DNA from: Legionella fallonii LLAP-10
GTDB lineage: Bacteria > Pseudomonadota > Gammaproteobacteria > Legionellales > Legionellaceae
Assembly: GCF_000953135.1 (NCBI RefSeq)
Contig: NZ_LN614827.1
Span: 897,001-961,000 of the forward strand
DNA: 64,000 nt
Direction of reading: 5' to 3'
Part shown: positions 17,644 through 27,047 of the stretch, piece by piece
Position numbering within the stretch: the stretch's first letter is position 1
Layout of the letters: each line of letters starts with the position of its first letter
Notes under the pieces: model-generated
The model's input: only the letters and a program-made list of their open reading frames with translations
Databases searched by the model: none
What the model was told of the DNA's origin: nothing
Translations under genes and position numbers: made by a program

Positions 17644-18763
17644 TGTAATGTAGAGATGTATCCCCAGAAGAAAGATAATGTACTACTCCTTGCTCATCCT
17701 CCAGCAGCAACAACCCTTCCTGATTTATTCCCCTGGCAACACCAGAAATAGTTGTTGACGACTGAGATACAGTAATATATTTTCCGGCCAGATAGTCTTG
17801 TTGATTCCATTCGTCCATAAAAGCATTCAGGCCTTTATCAATAAATTCATAGATATAATGCTCTAAATTAATGATCAATTTTGCAATGATTTGATTGCGG
17901 TCATATTGTCGTTGGGTGATTTCATATAAGGAACACCAAGGCTTATCGGGAAGAGGGTGATTTTTCGTATCCGTATTAACGTTTAAACCAATCCCTATAA
18001 TAACTTGTGCATTGCCATGAGATTCAGCAATAATTTCTATTAAACTGCCACACAATTTTTTATCCCTCCATAAAATATCATTAGGCCACTTTATTTTAAT
18101 GTCAGAGGAGGGGCTAAACTCATTAATCGTAGCTAAGACGGCTAAACTGGTTATAAGACTTAATCCAGATAATCTTGAAAGGTCACAGTTTAGGTTCCAG
18201 CGACTGGAGCAATAAATATTTTCACCAAAGGGAGAGTGCCAATTCCGGCCAAATCGCCCCCTTCCTTGAGTTTGTATTTCTGCACAGCAGATATCAATAG
18301 AGCTCATTCGAAACTCTACTGTAGAGGAGAGTTGCTTCGTCACTACAGTGCTCGAATCCTCATGTACTTGCGTGTACATCCCTGTTTTGCGTTCCGTGCC
18401 TTCTCGCTCTGCAGCGAGTATCGAAAGAGCTCTAATAGATTGACTTAGAGGAAGATCTTTTAAATAACGATTGGTCGAATCTATTGAGGTAAATAAATGA
18501 ATGTTAAAAAAACGATTAAAGCCGTGCTGTTGCAGGGCATTGGCTATTTGTTGTTGCTCTAGTAATGCTAATGGATTAGGTAATTGATAGCCTTGATGAG
18601 GTATACGAGCAATGGGAATACCCAAAGCAATTAATTGATTGATTTGCTTCCAAATCGCGGAACGTGTAATCCCTAAGGCCTGTCCTAATTCGTTACCGCT
18701 ATGACAACATCCATCGCCAAGAATTTGCAGCAAGGTCAGTTGAGAGTGATTTAATTGCATCAT
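17603..18763 (-). CDS. birA: Biotin-protein ligase/biotin operon repressor with an in-frame repeat insertion
   Basis: BirA attaches biotin to the AccB carrier and, with its N-terminal winged helix, represses biotin genes. The protein has 386 residues against about 320 usually. The winged helix (SGNELGQALGITRSAIWKQI) and catalytic motif GRGRFGRNWHSPFG are intact, as are IKWPNDILW and GIGLNVNTD. The extra length is a 45-residue insert between LPLSQSI and DICCAEIQ, encoded by the repeat at 18300-18432, plus a repeat-derived C-terminal tail. The insert lies just before the biotinyl-AMP loop strand. The gene begins two bases after the phosphopantetheinyl transferase stop, so the two are probably coupled. 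Activity is plausible but untested. Confidence 0.92.
   Translation of the reverse strand: MMQLNHSQLTLLQILGDGCCHSGNELGQALGITRSAIWKQINQLIALGIPIARIPHQGYQLPNPLALLEQQQIANALQQHGFNRFFNIHLFTSIDSTNRYLKDLPLSQSIRALSILAAEREGTERKTGMYTQVHEDSSTVVTKQLSSTVEFRMSSIDICCAEIQTQGRGRFGRNWHSPFGENIYCSSRWNLNCDLSRLSGLSLITSLAVLATINEFSPSSDIKIKWPNDILWRDKKLCGSLIEIIAESHGNAQVIIGIGLNVNTDTKNHPLPDKPWCSLYEITQRQYDRNQIIAKLIINLEHYIYEFIDKGLNAFMDEWNQQDYLAGKYITVSQSSTTISGVARGINQEGLLLLEDEQGVVHYLSSGDTSLHYNRPLRKPAKGDEV
18300..18432 (+). mobile_element. MITE-like element inserted in frame in birA
   Basis: The 133-base element starts GAGCTCATTCGAAACTC and ends GAGTATCGAAAGAGCTC, which are inverted copies with two mismatches in 17. It is flanked by TA at 18298-18299 and 18433-18434, the duplication typical of IS630/Tc1-type insertion. 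Element plus one TA is 135 bases, exactly 45 codons, with no stop in the birA frame. Removing it restores a normal BirA sequence (QSI joined to DIC). It encodes no transposase. Related copies lie at 14771, 17541, 47251 and 49271. Confidence 0.8.
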
Positions 18764-18765
18764 AG

Positions 18766-19503
18766 TTAATATTTCAGGATGCCGTGTTGGTAAATAGGTA
18801 TAATTCCGTGGCGAACTTCTCTAACAGTTGGGTGATAGCATAATGCACCACTACACGCTACTTTTGGCATAAATGAACGTAACTGCCAGGTGGTTTTATG
18901 AAGAGCATCATAGACCAATTGTTTTGTAGGAAGAGCTGTTGGCACAGTAAACTCTTTAGTCGGGTAAGACAGTCCCAAGCCACAAGCTTTGATGAAGGCC
19001 TCTTTCTGGGACCATATATGAAAAAAAACAGCGGGCTTCAATGACGGGGGTACTTTCTTAAACTCTTCAAGTTCTTGTTCTGAAAATAATGTTTTAGCTA
19101 TACCTTCGTAGGGTCGCGCTGAATAGTACTCAATATCAACACCTAAAGAATGCCCTTTGCCTATGGCAAGCAGAGCGAGATCACCTGTATGACTGAGATT
19201 AAACTGTAATTTTTGCGAATTAATTACTTCGGGTTTCCCGTGATTGTTATAGACAAATTCCAAGCGCTCTGGAGCAACATTTAAATAACGAGCGAGGACG
19301 ATTCTTAAAACGGCTCTTGCCGTCGTGAAACGTCGTCTGTGTCGACTAAAATAAAATCGCTCGCCACGCGCTTTTTCCTCGGCGTTTAATAGTTGATACG
19401 TTACATTAAGCTCATGTTCTAATGAAAACTGCCACAGATCAATACGTGCTTCATTTAAAATGCAATGGTGCATACTTAATGGAGTAAATCCTGTAATTGT
19501 CAT
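18766..19503 (-). CDS. 4'-phosphopantetheinyl transferase, Sfp type
   Basis: A 245-residue transferase that moves the 4'-phosphopantetheine arm of CoA onto carrier proteins of fatty acid, polyketide or peptide synthases. The two family motifs are present: LGVDIEYYS (magnesium-binding Asp and Glu, near residue 120) and IWSQKEAFIKACGLGL near residue 170, and the HGKPEVINSQKLQFNLSHTG stretch precedes them. The Sfp-like length suggests broad carrier specificity. It sits directly upstream of birA. An internal ATG at 19473 is an alternative start, since no ribosome binding site is clear before 19503. Confidence 0.88.
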   Translation of the reverse strand: MTITGFTPLSMHHCILNEARIDLWQFSLEHELNVTYQLLNAEEKARGERFYFSRHRRRFTTARAVLRIVLARYLNVAPERLEFVYNNHGKPEVINSQKLQFNLSHTGDLALLAIGKGHSLGVDIEYYSARPYEGIAKTLFSEQELEEFKKVPPSLKPAVFFHIWSQKEAFIKACGLGLSYPTKEFTVPTALPTKQLVYDALHKTTWQLRSFMPKVACSGALCYHPTVREVRHGIIPIYQHGILKY

Positions 19504-19670
19504 ATGATGTGCTTTGAATCTAGCGTCAATTAGCGGTTAAGAGTATCATATAACATTTGATAGTATCTATTCACCACAATTTTTGAACCCCGGTGAAAAG
19601 CCAAATGTGGTTTTTTGATAAGCTGTGCTGAATAGTTACCCACGATATTTAATTCACCAAAGAGTAATCA

Positions 19671-20624
19671 ATGAGCCGACAATTTTTGGATTTTGAGCAA
19701 CCTATTGAAGAGTTGAATCAGAAAATTGAAGCACTTCGCATGGTAGGTCATGATAACGAAGTTAACTTAACAGATGAAATAGCAAAACTTGAAGCTAAAT
19801 GTTCTGATTTAACTGCTCACGTTTTTTCTAATTTGGAACCTTGGCAAGTCGCTCAAATGGCCAGACATCCTCTCAGGCCACAGACGACTGATTATATTGA
19901 ACGGATTTTTACTGATTTTCAGGAGTTACATGGCGACAGAAGTTATTCTTCGGCCCCAGCAATAATTGGAGGATTGGCTCGTTTAAATAATGAACCTGTT
20001 ATGGTTTTAGGCCATCAAAAAGGAAAGCGAACTAAAGAAAAAGTATACCGCAATTTTGGAATGGCACGGCCTGAAGAGTATAGGAAGGCATTACGTCTTA
20101 TGAAAATGGCTGAAAAATTTAGTCTGCCTATAATTACCTTTATTGATACTGCAGGAGCTTATCCTGGTATTGGCGCTGAAGAGCGTAATCAATCAGAGGC
20201 TATTGCACGTAATTTGTTTGTTATGTCTCGCTTAAAAACACCCATTATTTGTATCGTCACAGGCGAAGCAGGTTCTGGTGGCGCTTTAGCTATTGGGGTA
20301 GGGGATAGAGTATTAATGCTGCAATTTGGTATTTATTCCGTAATTTCTCCAGAAGGTTGTGCTTCTATATTATGGAAAGATGCAGCTAAGGCCAGCGAAG
20401 CTGCGCGGGCTATGGGTATTACTGCTGACAAAATAGCAGAAAATAAATTAGTGGATATGGTGATCCCTGAGCCTGTAGGTGGTGCACATCGTGATGTAGA
20501 TGATATGGCATTACGCGTGAAAAAAATATTACTTACAGAACTACACGCTTTGAAAAAATTTTCTGTAGATAGATTAATAGAGCTTAGATACCAGAAGTTT
20601 ATGGCCATGGGGGCTTTATCTTAA
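19671..20624 (+). CDS. accA: Acetyl-CoA carboxylase carboxyltransferase subunit alpha
   Basis: A 317-residue AccA, which with AccD transfers the carboxyl group from biotin to acetyl-CoA to make malonyl-CoA. The length matches the E. coli protein. [18 protein letters not shown] at the start is the helical family N-terminus; [37 protein letters not shown] and [15 protein letters not shown] are the conserved crotonase-fold core. The gene order accA-tilS is common in gammaproteobacteria. Its stop lies inside the probable first codons of tilS. Confidence 0.96.
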   Translation: MSRQFLDFEQPIEELNQKIEALRMVGHDNEVNLTDEIAKLEAKCSDLTAHVFSNLEPWQVAQMARHPLRPQTTDYIERIFTDFQELHGDRSYSSAPAIIGGLARLNNEPVMVLGHQKGKRTKEKVYRNFGMARPEEYRKALRLMKMAEKFSLPIITFIDTAGAYPGIGAEERNQSEAIARNLFVMSRLKTPIICIVTGEAGSGGALAIGVGDRVLMLQFGIYSVISPEGCASILWKDAAKASEAARAMGITADKIAENKLVDMVIPEPVGGAHRDVDDMALRVKKILLTELHALKKFSVDRLIELRYQKFMAMGALS

Positions 20625-21937
20625 CTTCCGAGTGGATTGAGCGTTTAGGTCAATTCACTAAATTAATTGTAGGGTTTAGCGGGGGGCTAGACTCTACAGT
20701 TTTATTGCATGTTCTTTCCTCTCATACCTTATTGCGTCATAGATTAACCGCGATACATATTCATCATGGGATTAGTGTAAATGCTGAATATTGGCAACGG
20801 CATTGTGAGCAATTTTGTCGTAATTTAAATATCCCCTTTTTTGCTCGTACAGTGCAGTTTGACCGTTCAGCCAATATAGAAGAGGGTGCTAGAGTTGCGC
20901 GTTATGCTGTTTTTACCTCTTTATTAAGTGCAAATGACTGTCTGCTCTTGGGGCATCACATGGATGATCAGGCAGAGACTGTGCTGTTACAACTGTTCAG
21001 AGGGGCAGGGGTTGATGGCTTAGCTGCAATGACGGAGTGTGGGGAGCTAGGATTAGGGACCATGGCTAGGCCTTTTTTAGCCTATACGCGTACGCACCTT
21101 GAAGAGTATGCAAAAAGTCATGGATTAGAATGGATAGATGATGAAAGTAATCAAGAGATTAAATATTCACGAAACTATTTGCGCCATGAAATAATGCCTT
21201 TACTAATGAAAAAATGGCCAGGAGTGATTGGGAATATAGCGCGAACCGCTGCTCATTGCCAGCAAGCTAAAGCGAATTTAGATGCTTTGGCTGAGTATGA
21301 TAGCCAAGGAATAGCTTTGGCTAACAACTCGTTAAGTATTACGCCATTAAAAAAGTTAAGTTTTGAGCGTGTTACCAATATTTTAAGAGTATGGCTAAAA
21401 AAAAATCAAGTACAAATGCCTTCAACCCTGACCTTCCAACGTTTAATACATGAAGTGATCTTTGCTAATTCTGATGCAAGTCCTGAAGTGAGTTGGGAAA
21501 ATATTATAGTGCGTCGTTATCAGCAATGCCTTTATATAAATCAACGGGAATTAGAAAGCCATCCTAAAAATACGCGATTTTCTAGGGATGAGCCGTGTAA
21601 TAAATCTATTATATGGAGCGATTTTCCCCAGCCACTATTATTGGCTGAATTAAATATTTGCTTGATTGCCAAGCAAACGAAGCAAGGATTAGTTATTCCA
21701 GAACGAGCAAACATTATTGTTCAGTTTAGGCAGGGCGGAGAGCAGATCCGATTACATGGTCAAACCAAACAATTAAAAAAATTATTTCAAGAATGGGCCG
21801 TTCCACCATGGCAAAGAGATACCATTCCTTTAATTTATATTAATGACCAACTTGCTGTGGTAGTTGGCTATGCCGTTAGTGATGCATTTTATTCTAAAAG
21901 TGCAGCGCACGCATGGGAATTATTAACAAAAGGTTAA
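20618..21937 (+). CDS. tilS: tRNA(Ile)-lysidine synthase with apparent non-NTG start
   Basis: TilS makes lysidine at the wobble C of tRNA-Ile(CAU), using ATP. The PP-loop [14 protein letters not shown] is near the N-terminus, [19 protein letters not shown] and the [10 protein letters not shown] motif follow, and the TilS C-terminal domain ends near residue 430. The frame is open from 20588, but holds no ATG, GTG or TTG until TTG 20705, which is beyond the PP-loop motif. ATC at 20618-20620 sits where a 4-7 base accA overlap would place ATG (ATCTTAA for ATGTTAA), after a GGGGG stretch. I therefore place the start there, as inference. Confidence 0.88.
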   Translation: MLTSEWIERLGQFTKLIVGFSGGLDSTVLLHVLSSHTLLRHRLTAIHIHHGISVNAEYWQRHCEQFCRNLNIPFFARTVQFDRSANIEEGARVARYAVFTSLLSANDCLLLGHHMDDQAETVLLQLFRGAGVDGLAAMTECGELGLGTMARPFLAYTRTHLEEYAKSHGLEWIDDESNQEIKYSRNYLRHEIMPLLMKKWPGVIGNIARTAAHCQQAKANLDALAEYDSQGIALANNSLSITPLKKLSFERVTNILRVWLKKNQVQMPSTLTFQRLIHEVIFANSDASPEVSWENIIVRRYQQCLYINQRELESHPKNTRFSRDEPCNKSIIWSDFPQPLLLAELNICLIAKQTKQGLVIPERANIIVQFRQGGEQIRLHGQTKQLKKLFQEWAVPPWQRDTIPLIYINDQLAVVVGYAVSDAFYSKSAAHAWELLTKG

Positions 21938-22045
21938 TATTAAATAACTATTTCCTTTATTTATTAAATAATGGTTGATTATTATAATTGAATGGTATCT
22001 AAATTAATTGTTGATGTCCTAAAGGCTTCACCATGAGGAGTTATC

Positions 22046-23245
22046 ATGCCATTTTTAAAAATATTTTGGTTGTTGAGCTATATTTCTATAGCTTCTTTTT
22101 CCGCGGCAATTATTACGCCTGCCTTACCTGAAATTCAGCAGCAGTATGCCCTTCTTCAAGGTCAAATTGAGTGGATAGTATCTGCTTTTTTAATCGGTTA
22201 TGTGATAGGCCAGTTGATCTATGGCCCTTTAGCAAATCGTTTTGGGCGAATCACTGCCCTGCGTACCGGGTTAGTCATCAATCTTCTGGGTATCCTCGTT
22301 TGTTATTCCGGGCTTATTTTCCACTCCTATTGGATATTAATTGCCGGCCGGTTTGTCACTGCACTAGGCGCCGCAAGTGGTTTGGCATGTACTTTTATGC
22401 TTATTAATGAATGGTTACCAGCAGAACAACGAAAAACGGCAATGGCTTATACCATATTATCTTTTACTTTAGGTATTGGCTTTGCCGTACTTTTGGGAGG
22501 GGTGATTAGTGAATACAGTCATTGGTATAACTGTTTTATGCTACTGTTTATGCATGGCTTGCTCATGCTTTATGGAACAAAGGTATTTAGTGAAACGTTA
22601 ATCACTTCCCACGTAATTAACTTCAATTCCATTGTCAAAGGATATCTGACTGTTTTATCTTCAGATTCTTTATTAATATATTCTTTGGTAGTGGGTCTTT
22701 GTTCCGCTATAGGGTATTGCTTTTCAGCGGCAGGCCCACAAATTACCTCTGACTTATTTCAATTATCACCGGCAGAATATGGATATTGGAATATACTGAA
22801 TATGGTTGGCATGCTGTCTGGAGGATTATTAGCTAAAGTTGCATTACAAAAATACAGTGCGAGCAATGTAGTGTATTTGGGTTTGACTGGCACCGCATTA
22901 AGTATAGGCTGTTTAATTCTAATGGTCTATTCTGGACATCCACTCGTATTGTGGTTTTTCATGAGTACTTTATTCTTATACTTATTTAGTGGTTTCTTGT
23001 TTGCAGGTGGCTCTTATATCGCTTCTAATGCTGTGAGCGATAAAGCCAGTGGTTCTGCTATGATGAGTTTTATTAACATGATGACAGCAACACTAGCCGT
23101 TGTTTTCATGGGGTACGTAAGTACTAAACCGTTATTGGCTTTTATCACTATATTGGCTGGGTTATGGTTTTTAGTATTGGTTATACTATTCGTGCGACAA
23201 GGATTGTGTTTTATGCAAAATAAGCAGGTACAGTCTGAGAGTTAA
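22046..23245 (+). CDS. MFS transporter, Bcr/CflA-like drug efflux type
   Basis: A 399-residue major facilitator with about twelve membrane segments. The N-terminal half shows PALPEIQQQY and the motif A-like GQLIYGPLANRFGRI between segments 2 and 3, and the order resembles DHA1 drug efflux carriers of the Bcr/CflA group. The substrate cannot be read from sequence. ATG 22046 follows GAGGAGTTATC, a clear ribosome binding site. A strong hairpin follows the gene at 23259. Confidence 0.8.
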   Translation: MPFLKIFWLLSYISIASFSAAIITPALPEIQQQYALLQGQIEWIVSAFLIGYVIGQLIYGPLANRFGRITALRTGLVINLLGILVCYSGLIFHSYWILIAGRFVTALGAASGLACTFMLINEWLPAEQRKTAMAYTILSFTLGIGFAVLLGGVISEYSHWYNCFMLLFMHGLLMLYGTKVFSETLITSHVINFNSIVKGYLTVLSSDSLLIYSLVVGLCSAIGYCFSAAGPQITSDLFQLSPAEYGYWNILNMVGMLSGGLLAKVALQKYSASNVVYLGLTGTALSIGCLILMVYSGHPLVLWFFMSTLFLYLFSGFLFAGGSYIASNAVSDKASGSAMMSFINMMTATLAVVFMGYVSTKPLLAFITILAGLWFLVLVILFVRQGLCFMQNKQVQSES

Positions 23246-23258
23246 TGGAAAATAAGAT

Positions 23259-23301
23259 AATTCTCTTGAGCAGTTCATCTTTTTTACTGCTCAAGAGAAT
23301 T
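23259..23301 (+). terminator. Hairpin after the MFS gene
   Basis: A perfect 15-base inverted repeat (AATTCTCTTGAGCAG and CTGCTCAAGAGAATT), with a 13-base T-rich loop, begins 14 bases after the MFS stop. No T-run follows the stem on the plus strand, so it may be a processing or attenuating structure rather than a classical intrinsic terminator. Confidence 0.55.
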
Positions 23302-23475
23302 AAATCTAGATAAGCTATCGAAATTAATGGGTACTTCTTTTTATTGAGCTATGAGGTGGATAAGCGAAATGTATCACTGCGAAATTTGTGGGCATGAGCA
23401 GGAGTTACAATAGATAAAAGCACCAATAAGATCAGTATCAATGAGAACTTACTGCTAACTGGAGTGCTTGAGAAA

Positions 23476-24582
23476 ATGAGAAAAATAATTCACGTGCTGT
23501 GTATTTTTGTTTTGTTCTTGATACACCATTGTGTATACGCTGAGTTCACGCAAAGTTGGCTTGATAACCAAGTACAGCTATTTGTTAAAGACAAACCTGT
23601 AAAAGCAATGATTTATGGATTGTGGGTGGATGGGAAGCCAATCAGCACTAATGCAATTGGCCAGTCTATGACTAATGTGCCTGTAACAGATGACATGCAT
23701 TTTCGTATTGGTGGCATAACAGAAACTATGTTAACAACGGTACTGATGCAACTAGTTGAACAAAAAAAATTGCAACTCGATGATAACATCGCGCAGTGGT
23801 ATCCCAATTTACCTAATGCAGCTAGTGTTACATTAAAAATGCTAGCCAATGGTACCAGTGGTTATCCTGATTATGTTTATAATAAAAAATTTGTTGATGC
23901 GGTAATCAATCATCCTTTCAAAAATTGGTCTGATAAAGAGTTGTTAGATTATGCTTTGATGCAGAAGCCTTTATTTAAACCTGGCACAAACCAACATTAC
24001 TCCCATACGGACTATGTTCTTCTTGGATCCATTTTAAGCAAGGTTAGTAACAAATCAGTGAATGAATTGTTTGAGGAAGCTATTTTTAATAAATTAGCAA
24101 TGAACAATACTCGATTTGAGCGTACAGCAAATATGCCATATCCAGTATTGCACTCTTTTAGTCAGGACAGACACATCTATGAAGACTCTACTTTTTGGGA
24201 TCCATCTTGGACATCTACTTCTGGAGCTACGGTTTCTACCATTCAAGATTTAGGATTATGGGCTAATGCTTGGATGAAAGGCAGTTTGTTATCAGAGCAA
24301 TCTACTCAACAATTAAGAGCGCCAGAAACTGTGGGTAAGGGACAGAATACCAGCGCCCTTTATTTCGCGATGGGCTTTGGAGTAGTGAATCATTGGTTAA
24401 TCCAGAACCCTCGTTTTGGCGGTTATAGCGGTATATTTTCTGTTTTGCCAGAAAAAAACATAGTATTTATCGCCTTTAATACTCTAAAACCTGCCGGGGA
24501 AAGCAATATAAATTTCAGCATGGCACTATGGCAAAAATTAGCTGCTAAATTAGCACCTGAATACCCACAGCCATTTAAATAA
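23476..24582 (+). CDS. Secreted beta-lactamase/serine hydrolase-fold protein lacking the catalytic motif
   Basis: About 368 residues with a signal peptide (MRKIIHVLCIFVLFLIHHCVYA). The fold matches class C beta-lactamase/D-alanyl carboxypeptidase-like proteins (Pfam beta-lactamase): FRIGGITETM, LDDNIAQWYPNLPN, YSHTDYVLLGSILSKVS and the late FGGYSGIF. In active members the first motif is SxxK (as in GSITKT); here it reads GITE, so both the nucleophile and the lysine are lost. YxN has become YSH. It is thus probably a periplasmic pseudoenzyme, perhaps a peptidoglycan-binding protein. ATG 23476 is preferred to GTG 23464. Confidence 0.8.
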   Translation: MRKIIHVLCIFVLFLIHHCVYAEFTQSWLDNQVQLFVKDKPVKAMIYGLWVDGKPISTNAIGQSMTNVPVTDDMHFRIGGITETMLTTVLMQLVEQKKLQLDDNIAQWYPNLPNAASVTLKMLANGTSGYPDYVYNKKFVDAVINHPFKNWSDKELLDYALMQKPLFKPGTNQHYSHTDYVLLGSILSKVSNKSVNELFEEAIFNKLAMNNTRFERTANMPYPVLHSFSQDRHIYEDSTFWDPSWTSTSGATVSTIQDLGLWANAWMKGSLLSEQSTQQLRAPETVGKGQNTSALYFAMGFGVVNHWLIQNPRFGGYSGIFSVLPEKNIVFIAFNTLKPAGESNINFSMALWQKLAAKLAPEYPQPFK

Positions 24583-24618
24583 TCCTGTATTTTTGAGTTA
24601 TGCCTTTTTGAACCTTCT

Positions 24619-24697
24619 TTATCCGAAACTGACGTTAATTTAAGGAGCTTGTAGGTTGCAGACTAGACATGAAGTATGTAATTGGTCGCGACCAATT
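24619..24697 (+). repeat. Dispersed repeat pieces between two genes
   Basis: TTATCCGAAACTGACGTTAA (24619-24638) recurs nearly unchanged in inverted sense at 47357-47375, and as weaker versions at 12931 and 57447. The palindrome AATTGGTCGCGACCAATT at 24680-24697 resembles the one after pgi. The gap 24583-24749 contains no other feature. Confidence 0.55.
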
Positions 24698-24749
24698 GTT
24701 AACATGATGCTGAGCCCAAGTAAAACTTCTCCTTGGGCTTACAATCTAA

Positions 24750-25043
24750 TTAATGATTAGGGGTACTGGAGCTATTATTTGGGGTGCCCATGTTAGTACC
24801 TGTACCGGTATTATTAGTACCGTTATTACCATTGGTACTTGGATTATTTATTGTGCCATTACTGTTACTATTAGTACCAGTATTAGTAGACCCAGTCCCC
24901 GTATTAATGTTAGTTCCTGTGCTAGTAGGGCCTGTATTGACGCCTGTTCCTGTACTTGCCCCTGAACTACTCCCGCTCGTGTCAGTAGCATATACTGGAG
25001 AAAAGGCAAACAATGCTAAAGAAAGAAGTAGTATTTTTTTCAT
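24750..25043 (-). CDS. Small secreted Asn/Thr/Gly/Ser-rich protein
   Basis: A 97-residue protein with a clear signal peptide (MKKILLLSLALFAFSPVYA), followed by a low-complexity region made almost only of Gly, Thr, Asn and Ser, with repeats such as NTGTGSTNTGTNSN. An AAGGAGG ribosome binding site nine bases before ATG strongly supports expression. No family is recognised. The composition suggests a flexible secreted or surface peptide. Plus-strand frames through the same repeats have no such start signal. Confidence 0.7.
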   Translation of the reverse strand: MKKILLLSLALFAFSPVYATDTSGSSSGASTGTGVNTGPTSTGTNINTGTGSTNTGTNSNSNGTINNPSTNGNNGTNNTGTGTNMGTPNNSSSTPNH

Positions 25044-25467
25044 GATAGCCTCCTTGCAAAATACAATACCGCTTTAATTAAGTAATAATTTTTTTAAATT
25101 AAGGTTTTTAAAGGTATAAAACGGATAAGGGTTATTCCCACTTATTTATTACTTTGCGTTATGTCACATTTGAAGATAGTTTATCTGTTCCTTTAAGCTC
25201 ATCTCCTTAATTAAATAGGTTGTATTATATTGATAGAAGATGATTAAAAATAATTCAAGTCTGTTTTTCGTATCTTATTGAATTTAATTAATAAAAGAAT
25301 TTCTCTTAGTTCAATATTACTTTTGAAAATGACTTAAGTTGTAAATTGAATCTTTGGTTCATAGCCCCAAGCTGCGGATGTAATATCTTTCTAAGACCTC
25401 GCCCCACACCCTCTCCCTCGAGAGAGAGGGTAGGTTACCTCTTAAGTTTATGTCATTACGTGAACGG
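25044..25467. other. AT-rich intergenic region with one REP-like hairpin
   Basis: No gene is visible in these 424 bases. They hold the upstream region of the small secreted protein and the downstream region of the serine dehydratase gene. At 25408-25431, ACCCTCTC and GAGAGGGT form a REP-like hairpin of the kind also seen at 56841. Confidence 0.5.
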
Positions 25468-26844
25468 CTAGCATTCAGGCAAATTAACCGCCAAACCACC
25501 CATAGACGTTTCTTTATAAATGCTTTGCATATCCATACCTGTTTGTTTCATTGTTTTAATCACTTTATCCAAAGAAATATGATGTTGTCCGTCTCCTATG
25601 AGCGCCATTCGTGTAGCATTAACCGCTTTGACCGCTCCCATAGCATTACGTTCAATACAAGGTATTTGTACCAATCCCAAAACAGGGTCACAGGTCATTC
25701 CTAAATGATGTTCCATAGCGATTTCAGCTGCATTTTCCACTTGTTCTACCGTGCCGCCGAGAACCGCAGTAAGTCCAGCTGCTGCCATAGAAGAGGCAAC
25801 GCCTACTTCGCCTTGACATCCTACTTCGGCACCAGAAATAGACGCGCCTTTTTTATAAAGAATACCAATAGCTGCGGCCGTAAGGAAATAAGTATAGATG
25901 TCTTCATCATTCATCTTATCATGAGCCATTTGACAATATTTGAGTACGGCTGGAATAATTCCTGCAGCACCATTGGTTGGGGCGGTAACGATGCGACCGC
26001 CAGCGGCATTTTCCTCATTAACTGCCATAGCGTAAAGGTTTAAATGGTTCATAATATCTGACTGCTCAAAAACACTTTTAACACCTTTTTGATCCATTAA
26101 CGCTTTATAGAGAGAGGGTGCTCGTCTTTTGAGATTCAAACCACCGGGTAATGTACCATCATGTTTACAACCATTGGCAATACATTCATCCATCACTTGA
26201 GCAATAGTCAAAATTCCTTTATGAATTTCTTCAGTACTTCTCCAGGTCCTTTCATTAGCCATCATTAACTCAGCGATGCTTAAGTTATTTTCTTTGCATA
26301 ATTTAAGTAACTGATCTCCAGTTGAAAAAGGGTAAGGTGGTGGATTAGAGTCTTCGGTTGTCTTATTAAAATCCTCTTCTGTGGTAATAAACCCACCGCC
26401 AATAGAATAATATACTTGATTAATTAATAAGTTACCTGAGCTGTCATAAGCTGAAAAACGCATCCCATTGCTATGTTTGGGTAATAGTTCCTTTTGTAAG
26501 AATAAGAAATCAGTTGCTTCATTAAAAGAGATATTTTTTTTACCGGCTAAATTGAGAGTATGAGAACTAAGTATCTCATGCATGCGAGGTATCATAGTTT
26601 CTGGTATTACTGTTTCTGGTGCTTTATTTTCAAGCCCATTGACAATGGCTTTATCGGTACCATGCCCTTTACCAGTTAAGGCTAAAGAACCATAGAGTTC
26701 TACTTTGGCACGTTGTATTTTATCAAAGAGATTTTTTTCTTGGAGTAATTGTAAAAAGGCATTAGCTGCTAACATAGGCCCTACAGTATGCGAACTCGAG
26801 GGACCAATACCAATAGAAAATAAATCAAACACGCTGATGTTCAT
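25468..26844 (-). CDS. sdaA: L-serine ammonia-lyase (iron-sulfur serine dehydratase)
   Basis: Deaminates L-serine to pyruvate and ammonia with an oxygen-sensitive 4Fe-4S cluster; amino acids such as serine are main carbon sources of Legionella. From ATG 26844 the protein has 458 residues, the length of the L. pneumophila enzyme, so I reject the upstream start at 26877. The N-terminal part has [16 protein letters not shown], the C-terminal part [17 protein letters not shown] and [16 protein letters not shown]. It ends GLAVNLPEC; in the Legionella structure this terminal cysteine reaches the cluster. It appears to be transcribed alone. Confidence 0.93.
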   Translation of the reverse strand: MNISVFDLFSIGIGPSSSHTVGPMLAANAFLQLLQEKNLFDKIQRAKVELYGSLALTGKGHGTDKAIVNGLENKAPETVIPETMIPRMHEILSSHTLNLAGKKNISFNEATDFLFLQKELLPKHSNGMRFSAYDSSGNLLINQVYYSIGGGFITTEEDFNKTTEDSNPPPYPFSTGDQLLKLCKENNLSIAELMMANERTWRSTEEIHKGILTIAQVMDECIANGCKHDGTLPGGLNLKRRAPSLYKALMDQKGVKSVFEQSDIMNHLNLYAMAVNEENAAGGRIVTAPTNGAAGIIPAVLKYCQMAHDKMNDEDIYTYFLTAAAIGILYKKGASISGAEVGCQGEVGVASSMAAAGLTAVLGGTVEQVENAAEIAMEHHLGMTCDPVLGLVQIPCIERNAMGAVKAVNATRMALIGDGQHHISLDKVIKTMKQTGMDMQSIYKETSMGGLAVNLPEC

Positions 26845-27047
26845 ATAATCTAACTCTCTTGTTCTATTTAGTGGCAAGTGTAGAAGGATAAATCGGATTT
26901 GTCTATTTGTAATTAAATAATAGCTTATGACTGGTAATTTTATGTGAATTTAGGCAGAATGAACGGGCATTTTTACAATGTTCTATATCTTTCTGATTGT
27001 ACATAAGGAAGATATGTAATTTAAGAAAGACTAAAAGGGGATTGTTT

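Noticed and set aside
24753..25077. Two plus-strand frames through the secreted Gly/Thr/Asn protein region
   Set aside because: They are by-products of the repetitive codons on the other strand, which has a signal peptide and an AAGGAGG site.
25450..26043. Two plus-strand frames antisense to sdaA
   Set aside because: They lie entirely opposite a strongly conserved enzyme and have no family features.
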